A stretch of 6,422 nt of DNA from Acidimicrobiales bacterium (GTDB lineage Bacteria > Actinomycetota > Acidimicrobiia > Acidimicrobiales > Ilumatobacteraceae). The DNA lies in NCBI GenBank assembly GCA_030830415.1, contig JAURNB010000209.1, positions 1 through 6,422 of the forward strand, written 5' to 3'. The notes beneath the pieces were generated by a model. It ran no database searches. It was not told where the DNA came from and worked only from the letters and a program-made list of their open reading frames with translations. Position numbers and translations under genes: made by a program. Positions 4,667 through 6,422 of the stretch are shown here, in pieces (positions within the stretch are counted from its first letter, which is position 1; each line of letters starts with the position of its first letter).

Positions 4667-5848
4667 ATGTCAGGTTCATACATCGTCGCCGGAGCACGTA
4701 CACCTATTGGAAAGCTCAGCGGTGCACTCGCTGGCTTCTCTGCAGCCGAACTGGGGGGCATCGCCATTGCTGAAGCCCTTGCTCGAGCCGGTGTCAAACC
4801 AGAAGAAGTAGAACACGTTCTCATGGGCCAGGTTCTCATGGCTGGCCAAGGTCAAGTTCCTTCACGTCAAGCCGCAGTAAAAGCCGGAATCCCTATGAGT
4901 GTTCCTGCAGTCAACATCAACAAAGTGTGCTTGTCGGGTTTGAACACCATCTATCTTGCCGACCAAATGATTGCTGCAGGAGAAGCCGACATCGTTATTG
5001 CCGGTGGTATGGAAAGCATGACCAATGCTCCTTACATTGCATCCGGGGCACGCAGTGGTTTTCGCTATGGCAATACCGAACTCGCCGACGCCATTATTAA
5101 AGATGGTTTGTGGTGCGCATTCGATGCATGCCTCATGGGCTTAGGAACCGAGCGCTACACCGCAGGTGGCATTGGCCGTGAAGTGCAAGACCAGTTTGCA
5201 GTGCAAAGCAACACCCGTGCTGCAGCAGCAATTGCCGCTGGCAAATTTGCCGACGAAATTGTGCCCATCACCATTCCACAACGTAAAGGTGACCCTGTGG
5301 TCATTAGCACCGACGAAGGCGTGCGTGGCAACACCACCATGGATTCACTCGCAACACTCAAACCAGCATTCGAAAAAGATGGTGCCATTACTGCAGGTAA
5401 CGCTTCGCAACTCAGCGACGGCGCAAGTGCTGTTGTTGTCATGAGCAAAAAAGCTGCTGAAGCACGCGGTGTGAAACCACTTGGTGAAGTGGTGTCGTAC
5501 GGAATGGTTGCCGGCCCCGACAATGCATCGCTTTTGCATCAGCCCAGCAATGCCATCTTGAAAGCATTGGGTCGTGCTGGTCTCAAAGTGTCCGACATCA
5601 ACCTCTTTGAAATTAACGAAGCGTTCGCCGCAGTGGGCATTGCTTCCATGAAAGAACTCGGCATCAGCGACAGCATCGTCAACGTCAACGGCGGCGCAAT
5701 TGCTTTGGGTCACCCCATCGGCATGAGTGGAAACCGCTTAGCGCTCACCGTTTTGCATGAGCTGCGTCGTCGTGGTGGTGGCCTCGGCGCCGTATCGCTC
5801 TGCGGCGGTGGCGGACAAGGCGATGCGCTCGTTGTTCGCTCGCTCTAA
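4667..5848 (+). CDS. acetyl-CoA C-acetyltransferase (biosynthetic thiolase)
   Basis: The enzyme condenses two acetyl-CoA to acetoacetyl-CoA, or the reverse. This first step can feed the ethylmalonyl-CoA route, polyhydroxybutyrate or fatty-acid breakdown. The 393-residue product is the usual thiolase length. Catalytic residues are Cys88 (NKVCLSG, acylated nucleophile), Asn317 in NEAFA, His349 (GGAIALGHPIG) and Cys379 (SLCGGGGQG). The segment GLWCAFDACLMG (148-158) has Leu where many biosynthetic thiolases have His in the HMG motif, which may alter the pocket but not the core chemistry. The frame is open far upstream, antisense to ccr, but protein-like sequence begins at 4667. An in-frame ATG at 4649 would add six residues. 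It is divergent from ccr and overlaps the ClC gene by 26 nt. PhaA and AtoB are possible names; sequence alone cannot choose. Confidence 0.93.
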   Translation: MSGSYIVAGARTPIGKLSGALAGFSAAELGGIAIAEALARAGVKPEEVEHVLMGQVLMAGQGQVPSRQAAVKAGIPMSVPAVNINKVCLSGLNTIYLADQMIAAGEADIVIAGGMESMTNAPYIASGARSGFRYGNTELADAIIKDGLWCAFDACLMGLGTERYTAGGIGREVQDQFAVQSNTRAAAAIAAGKFADEIVPITIPQRKGDPVVISTDEGVRGNTTMDSLATLKPAFEKDGAITAGNASQLSDGASAVVVMSKKAAEARGVKPLGEVVSYGMVAGPDNASLLHQPSNAILKALGRAGLKVSDINLFEINEAFAAVGIASMKELGISDSIVNVNGGAIALGHPIGMSGNRLALTVLHELRRRGGGLGAVSLCGGGGQGDALVVRSL

Positions 5849-6422
5849 ACATTTTCTTCTCTTTATTTTTGCTGCTGTCGTTATTGGCGCAGTAGGTGGT
5901 CTGCTCTCTGCTGCATTTCTTGGTTCCCTCAATTGGGCAACTACCACCCGTGTCAATAACGAATGGTTGATTTATCTCTTGCCCATCGGCGGCGGCTTCG
6001 TTGGTTTCGTCTACTACAAGTGGGGAAATCCCATCACCGGTGGAACCAGTTTGGTGCTCGATGCCATTCATGTTCCCGGAGCAGAAGTTCCGGCCCGCAT
6101 GGCACCCATGATTTGGGGTGGGAGCGTTGCCTCACACCTTGTGGGCGCATCGGTGGGTCGTGAAGGCGCCATTGTGCAAATCATTGCCAGCGTCACCGAT
6201 GCCATTGCCCGTGCTCGCTCAACGAGTTACCGCACACGACGAGTGTTTCTGGTCATTGCCGTTGCAGCAGGTTTTGGTGGGCTCTTTGGCGTTCCCATTG
6301 CCGGTGCCTTTTTCGGTCTTGAGATTCAACGCAACACAAAGCTGCACAAATCTGCTGTACTCCCTGCATTTGCAGCAAGTGCCACTGCTTATTTCACCGT
6401 CGAAGCTTGCGGCGTGAAGCAC
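5823..6422 (+). CDS. ClC-family anion channel/antiporter, 3' end outside the window
   Basis: The frame is open for 200 codons from ATG 5823 to the window edge, with no stop. ClC proteins are two-fold inverted-repeat membrane proteins that pass Cl- or exchange Cl- or F- for H+. Visible parts are a first membrane helix (about 10-35), a second (48-66), GASVGREGAIVQI (108-120) with the gating glutamate Glu114, and VAAGFGGLFGVPIAGAFFGLEI (147-168), the following ClC helices. The usual GREGP is GREGA. The GSGIP anion-binding loop is replaced by TGGTSLVLDAIH (72-83). The protein therefore belongs to a divergent bacterial ClC branch, perhaps near the fluoride/proton type. The ATG overlaps the thiolase end by 26 nt and is preceded by GGA 7 nt upstream, so translational coupling is likely. 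Confidence 0.88.
   Translation, partial: MRSLFARSKHFLLFIFAAVVIGAVGGLLSAAFLGSLNWATTTRVNNEWLIYLLPIGGGFVGFVYYKWGNPITGGTSLVLDAIHVPGAEVPARMAPMIWGGSVASHLVGASVGREGAIVQIIASVTDAIARARSTSYRTRRVFLVIAVAAGFGGLFGVPIAGAFFGLEIQRNTKLHKSAVLPAFAASATAYFTVEACGVKH

Noticed and set aside
5963..6417. Two overlapping plus-strand open frames inside the ClC region
   Set aside because: They are out of frame with the ClC reading frame, which is open through the window edge and carries the GREGA and helix motifs.

Overview
The window looks like core chromosome of an actinomycete-like bacterium, possibly a moderate-GC aquatic Acidimicrobiia-type lineage. The taxonomic guess is inference. It rests on a crotonyl-CoA carboxylase/reductase, a stand-alone 5'-3' exonuclease, GTG and TTG starts, and TANNNT-like -10 boxes placed 6-7 nt before start codons, as expected for leaderless mRNAs. 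Nothing here looks like a phage, an insertion sequence, a CRISPR array or a defence island.

Left end (1-850). On the minus strand, in order of transcription, lie tRNA-Ser(GGA), tadA (the tRNA wobble adenosine deaminase) and tRNA-Ser(CGA). They are packed so tightly that the first possible tadA start codon shares its A with the terminal A of the tRNA CCA end. Facing away on the plus strand is a small SRP RNA gene. The 48-bp spacer between tRNA-Ser(GGA) and the SRP RNA holds a perfect inverted repeat whose two arms read as TAGCCT -10 boxes, one per strand.

Middle (850-4597). Five minus-strand genes have gaps of only 17-35 nt and probably form one operon: ccr (crotonyl-CoA carboxylase/reductase), a methylmalonyl/ethylmalonyl-CoA epimerase, a short A24 prepilin peptidase, a SnoaL-like protein and a 5'-3' exonuclease. 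The exonuclease converges on the SRP RNA, and its stop codon touches the end of the predicted SRP terminal helix.

Right end (4598-6422). A short spacer separates ccr from a divergent acetyl-CoA C-acetyltransferase (thiolase). The thiolase overlaps by 26 nt a ClC-family anion channel/antiporter gene that runs off the window.

How the genes fit together. Thiolase, Ccr and epimerase are three steps of the ethylmalonyl-CoA route: acetyl-CoA to acetoacetyl-CoA, later crotonyl-CoA to ethylmalonyl-CoA, then epimerisation before the mutase. The other enzymes of the route are not in the window. The tRNA/tadA/SRP block is translation and secretion housekeeping. I see no clear new system. The most interesting points are the fused tRNA/tadA junction, the mirrored TARCCT promoters, and a ClC protein with unusual pore motifs.
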